This document shows, one piece after another, positions 31,992 to 35,179 of a DNA stretch of 35,179 nucleotides. The DNA comes from JBBDMC01 sp964441935 (lineage in GTDB: Bacteria; Pseudomonadota; Alphaproteobacteria; Rhizobiales; Kaistiaceae). Positions within the stretch are counted from its first letter, which is position 1. Every line of letters begins with the position of its first letter. Both the position numbers and the translations under genes were made by a program. The DNA lies in contig CAYTXI010000009.1 of the NCBI GenBank assembly GCA_964441935.1, positions 1-35,179 of the forward strand. Reading direction: 5' to 3'. The notes under the pieces were generated by a model, which made no database searches, had not been told where the DNA came from, and saw nothing but the letters and a program-made list of their open reading frames with translations.

Positions 31992-33506
31992 ATGAAGGCA
32001 CGGATTGCGGTCGACAAGGATTTCACGATCGCTTTGATTGACGATCGCATCTACAGCGCGTTCCTTGAGCATCTCGGGCGTGGCATCTACGGCGGCATCT
32101 TCGAGCCTGGCCACAAGACCGCTGACGCCGACGGCTTTCGCGGCGACGTGCTCGACCTCGTTCGCGACCTCAACGTGCCGCTCGTTCGCTATCCCGGCGG
32201 CAACTTCGTCTCCAACTACGACTGGGAGGACGGCATCGGGCCGCGCGAGAAGCGCCCCGCCCGCCTCGACCTGGCCTGGCGCACCACCGAGACCAACGAG
32301 ATCGGCACCGACGAGTTCATCCGTTGGTGCCGCAAGGCGAAGACCGAGCCGATGCTGGCGGTGAACCTCGGCACCAAGGGTTTCACCGAGGCACTGGCGA
32401 TGCTGGAGTACTGCAACCACCCCGGCGGTTCGTACTGGAGCGACCTGCGTAAGAAGAACGGATCGAAGGACCCTTACGGTGTCAAGGTCTGGTGCCTGGG
32501 TAACGAGATGGATGGGCCGTGGCAGATGAACCACCGCACCGCCTATGAATACGGCCGCATCGCCAACGAGGTCGGCCGCGGCATGAAGGTGTTCGACCCG
32601 TCGCTGCAGCTCGTCGCCTGCGGCTCTTCGCACATGAACATGCCGACCTACCCGTCATGGGAGGCCGAGGTGCTCGACGAGTGCTACGACAACGTCGACT
32701 TCATTTCATTGCACACCTATTGGCAGAACTACGAGAAGGACACGCTGAACTTCCTCGCCAAGACAGAACTGCTCGACCGCTACATTCACACCGTCGGCGG
32801 CATCATCGACTACGTGAAGGCGAAGAAGCGCTCCAAGCACGACATCTACATCTCATTCGACGAGTGGAATGTTTGGTACCACAGCCGCGCCCAGGACGGC
32901 AGCGCCGACGACGGCAAAGGCGTCGACTGGCAGAAGGCACCGCCGATCCTAGAGGACGTCTACAACTTCGAGGACGTGCTGCTCGTCGGCTGCGCGCTCA
33001 ACACGTTCATTCGTCGCGCTGACCGCGTCAAAGTCGCCTGCATAGCGCAACTTGTGAACGTCATCGCCCCGATCATGACCGAGACCGGCGGCCCGGCGTG
33101 GAAACAGACGACCTACTGGCCGCTCTACTACGCCTCCCTCTACGGGCGTGGCGAGGCGCTGGCGGTCGCCGTCGACGTGCGGACCTACGACACGAGCGTC
33201 GCCGACGACGTGCCGTATCTTGACGTTGCGGCCGTCAGGAACGTCGATGACAAGACCCTGACGTTCTTCATCGTTAACCGTCATCCGGACGAAGCGATGA
33301 CGCTTGACGTCGCCTTGGCCGGGTTCAAGCCGAATGCGGTGAGCGATCACATGACCATCGCCCATTCCGACCTCAACGCTGCGAACACCGCCAAGGCGCC
33401 GAACCGGGTCACACCAAAGAAGGGCAAGGGTGTCGGGCTACGGGACGGCGCGATCAAAGGCAGGCTTCCTCCCCGGTCCTGGCACATGATCAGAGTATCG
33501 ATCTAG
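31992..33506 (+). CDS. Alpha-L-arabinofuranosidase, GH51
   Basis: A 504-residue glycoside hydrolase of family 51 that removes terminal alpha-L-arabinofuranosyl groups from arabino-oligosaccharides. The N-terminal barrel start IYSAFLEHLGRGIYGGIFEPG and VPLVRYPGGNFVSNYDWEDGIGP are characteristic. The acid/base Glu172 is in CLGNEMDGPWQ and the nucleophile Glu291 in SFDEWNVWY. The C-terminal beta domain ends LPPRSWHMIRVSI. There is no signal peptide, so it acts in the cytoplasm on imported short oligosaccharides. The ATG at 31992 is preferred over an in-frame TTG at 31977. A binding protein of the oligopeptide/oligosaccharide class follows at 33680, consistent with uptake of its substrate. Confidence 0.95.
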   Translation: MKARIAVDKDFTIALIDDRIYSAFLEHLGRGIYGGIFEPGHKTADADGFRGDVLDLVRDLNVPLVRYPGGNFVSNYDWEDGIGPREKRPARLDLAWRTTETNEIGTDEFIRWCRKAKTEPMLAVNLGTKGFTEALAMLEYCNHPGGSYWSDLRKKNGSKDPYGVKVWCLGNEMDGPWQMNHRTAYEYGRIANEVGRGMKVFDPSLQLVACGSSHMNMPTYPSWEAEVLDECYDNVDFISLHTYWQNYEKDTLNFLAKTELLDRYIHTVGGIIDYVKAKKRSKHDIYISFDEWNVWYHSRAQDGSADDGKGVDWQKAPPILEDVYNFEDVLLVGCALNTFIRRADRVKVACIAQLVNVIAPIMTETGGPAWKQTTYWPLYYASLYGRGEALAVAVDVRTYDTSVADDVPYLDVAAVRNVDDKTLTFFIVNRHPDEAMTLDVALAGFKPNAVSDHMTIAHSDLNAANTAKAPNRVTPKKGKGVGLRDGAIKGRLPPRSWHMIRVSI

Positions 33507-33524
33507 GACCGACTCCCGGTGTCT

Positions 33525-33557
33525 GGCCGGACGGTCGCGGCAACGATCGATCCGGCC
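33525..33557 (+). terminator. Possible stem-loop after the arabinofuranosidase gene
   Basis: A perfect 7-bp inverted repeat GGCCGGA / TCCGGCC with a 19-base loop begins 19 bases after the stop. The loop is long and no T-run follows, so termination is only possible. Confidence 0.3.
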
Positions 33558-33579
33558 CGGACCAAACAATCGGAGTTCG

Positions 33580-33629
33580 TGATATATATCATGCGATTGG
33601 TTGACCGTGTTCGAAGCGAGATGTATCGT
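33580..33629 (+). promoter_or_regulatory. Candidate promoter and upstream palindrome for the family-5 binding protein gene
   Basis: TTGACC (33601-33606) and TATCGT (33624-33629), 17 bases apart, form a plausible sigma-70 promoter 51 bases before the ATG. Nine bases upstream of the -35 lies the perfect 12-base palindrome TGATATATATCA (33580-33591), well placed for an activator or repressor. Downstream, GTGGC-TCA-GCCAC (33643-33655) could form a small leader hairpin just before the ribosome-binding site GGGAGGAGG. Confidence 0.5.
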
Positions 33630-33679
33630 TAACAGACAAAAAGTGGCTCAGCCACGCACAACAGGGAGGAGGAAATCGG

Positions 33680-34005
33680 ATGCGTAAGCTGCAAACGCTC
33701 GCGCTTGCGTTGGGTGTCTTGACGCTCGGCGTGCAAGCATATGCGGCGGAAGAGTATCTCGCGGGCATCCCCCGCAACGAGATTCTCATCGCCGAGAACC
33801 CGCAAGGCAGAGTCGCCAACCCATCGTGGTTCAACAGATGGGTGCCGAATCACGGTGGCTCGTCCACCGGTCTGCAGCAGTTGGCGTTGGATACACTGTG
33901 GTACATCGATCCCGATGCCGGCATTGATGGCGTTTGGGAAAACGCGCTCGCCTCCGAACCACCGATCTACAACGACGATTTCACCGAGATGACGGTGAAG
34001 CTGCG
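33680..34005 (+). CDS. ABC transporter substrate-binding protein, family 5 (N-terminal part, before the gap)
   Basis: The first 108 codons of a family-5 (peptide/oligosaccharide/nickel) periplasmic binding protein. A signal peptide (LQTLALALGVLTLGVQAYA, cut before AEE) is followed by ILIAENPQGRVANPSWFNRWVPN and by LALDTLWYIDPDAGIDG. The last segment before the run of N (FTEMTVKLR) is where family members continue with a segment like DGVKWSDG. A strong GGGAGGAGG precedes the ATG. The rest of the gene continues after the gap in a different frame relative to the 100 N, as expected when the N count is arbitrary. Placement next to GH51 suggests an arabino-oligosaccharide ligand; this is inference. 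Confidence 0.85.
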
Positions 34006-34105
34006 NNNNNNNNNNNNNNNNNNNNNNNNNNNNNNNNNNNNNNNNNNNNNNNNNNNNNNNNNNNNNNNNNNNNNNNNNNNNNNNNNNNNNNNNNNNNNNN
34101 NNNNN
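34006..34105. other. Assembly gap (100 N)
   Basis: Exactly 100 undetermined bases, the usual placeholder for a scaffold join of unknown size. The coding frame is 2 (mod 3) before and 0 (mod 3) after. If the gene is intact the real missing length must be a multiple of three, so 100 cannot be correct. Comparison with the usual family-5 layout suggests roughly 300 or more missing bases. Confidence 0.98.
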
Positions 34106-35179
34106 GCTGAAAAGCTTCGACCCAAATGGCGAGTGGTACATTTGGGAGAAGCGCGACGACTGGCAGCGCACGACGCTCGCCCGCTTCGGAGAGCCCGGAC
34201 CGAAATACGTCGCCTACATCGATCCCGGCCCGCCGGACAAGCGCGTGATCTTGCAGCAGAACCACCAGCTCGACATTATCCACGACACTTCGCCTGAAGG
34301 GGCCATCTCCCTCGTGAAGTCGTCGCCGACGTCGCGCGGCTGGTTCAAGGGCTTTCCTATCGCACACCCCGATCCGACCCTGATTGCGGTCCTGTTGAAC
34401 AATCAGGTTGACATGTTCAAGGATCGCGATGTGCGTTGGGCTCTGGCGCTGCTGATAGATATCAAAGCCGTCGACATGGCGTCCTATCGCGGGGCGGCGA
34501 CGATATCGGCCATCGGCGTGCCGCCGACCGGTCTCTATCCTGGGTACTACTTCGACCCGCTTCAAGACTGGTTGAAGGACTTCGAGATCGACACCGGAAA
34601 GTCGACGTACAAGCCCTACGATCCAACCGTCGGGCAGCAGATCGCCGACATGCTGCGTCCTTCGATGGGCGACCAGATTCCGTCCGACCCGAACGCGATC
34701 GCGGCAGCGTTTGGCTACGGTTGGTGGAAGCCGAACCCGCAGGTGGCGACCGAGCTGCTGGAGCGCGCCGGCTACACCAAGCAGGGCGATCAGTGGATGA
34801 AGCCGGACGGGACGCCGTTCTCGATCACCATCCTGGTCGAGGGCGATCCGCGTCCGGTGACCACGCGTGCCGGCACCATGATCGCGCAGCAATGGCGCGA
34901 CTTTGGCATCGACGCGAAGACGCAGGCATACCCGACCGACTTCTTCCCGCGGGTCGACTCGGGCGATTACGAAGCAACGATCGCCTGGGGTGTCGAGACC
35001 TGGGGCGGTCACCCGGACCTGTCATACTTCCTCGACTCCTGGCATTCGGAGTTCCTGAAGCCGCCCGGAGAAATCCAACCGCCGCGTAACCGCCAGCGGT
35101 GGAAGAACGCGGAGCTGGACAGCGTCATCGAGCAGATTCGCTCCATCGGGTTCGATGATCCGAAGGGTATCGATCTGGG
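34106..35179 (+). CDS. ABC transporter substrate-binding protein, family 5 (continuation, runs off the window)
   Basis: An open frame from 34107 to the right edge continues the binding protein that begins at 33680. It starts LKSFDPNGEWYIWEKRDDW, a very common family-5 segment after the first lobe. It goes on with YVAYIDPGPPDKRVILQQN, the domain-II region DRDVRWALALLIDIKAVDM, NPQVATELLERAGYTKQGDQW and AGTMIAQQWRDFGIDAKTQ. No stop occurs before the edge, so the C-terminus is missing. Permease and ATPase genes would be expected further right. Although the family is called peptide-binding, relatives next to glycosidases often bind oligosaccharides, and that is the likelier reading here. Confidence 0.85.

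Overview
The window looks like a chromosomal piece of an alphaproteobacterium, probably from a draft or metagenome assembly. GC content is high and coding is dense, with many start/stop overlaps. The lineage is suggested by the gene types: an Lhr-type ligase-associated helicase followed by PdeM, a class I (archaeal-type) lysyl-tRNA synthetase, a PodJ-like polarity protein, a DmdC-type acyl-CoA dehydrogenase, and TRAP and CUT2 transporters. A run of exactly 100 N near the right end marks a scaffold join. I see no rRNA, tRNA, CRISPR array, insertion sequence or prophage. No gene-free stretch exceeds 300 bases; the longest (7554-7813, 260 bases) is a divergent promoter region.

Layout, 1-7.8 kb: the end of a ligase-associated DNA repair cluster (helicase, then PdeM) faces a two-gene minus-strand unit (TSUP permease plus TIGR02186-type exported protein). 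Next, on the minus strand, is a 1512-residue PodJ-like polarity protein with coiled-coil repeats, one membrane span, Sel1 repeats and a peptidoglycan-binding domain. 7.8-14.8 kb: a beta-oxidation operon (acyl-CoA dehydrogenase, small Cys-rich exported protein, thiolase, FadJ-type bifunctional enzyme), then an S24 self-cleaving repressor overlapping a SNase-like exported protein. 14.7-22.7 kb: class I LysRS (minus), a TerB-family protein, an orphan family-3 solute-binding protein divergent from a family 2 glycosyltransferase, and a divergent csoR/copA copper module with a recognisable operator.

22.9-35.2 kb is an uptake and carbohydrate region. It holds a three-gene TRAP transporter (DctP, a DctQ with an unusual TM2-like N-terminal extension, DctM). 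A CUT2-type sugar ABC operon follows, with binding protein, one polypeptide carrying two RbsC-like permease halves, a single-domain ATPase and an RraA-family protein. A GH51 alpha-L-arabinofuranosidase comes next, then the beginning of a second ABC system with a family-5 (peptide/oligosaccharide) binding protein interrupted by the assembly gap. The simplest reading is capture of arabinose-containing plant oligosaccharides, cytoplasmic hydrolysis, and uptake or catabolism of the released sugar or sugar-derived acid; the substrates are inferred.

Most interesting architecture: the TM2-DctQ fusion, the tandem RbsC-RbsC fusion, stem-loops between the binding-protein and permease genes of both transporters, a Cys-rich secreted peptide inside a beta-oxidation operon, and a SNase-like protein that seems to lack active-site residues and is coupled to an S24 regulator. 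I found no clear evidence of a wholly new defence or mobile system.
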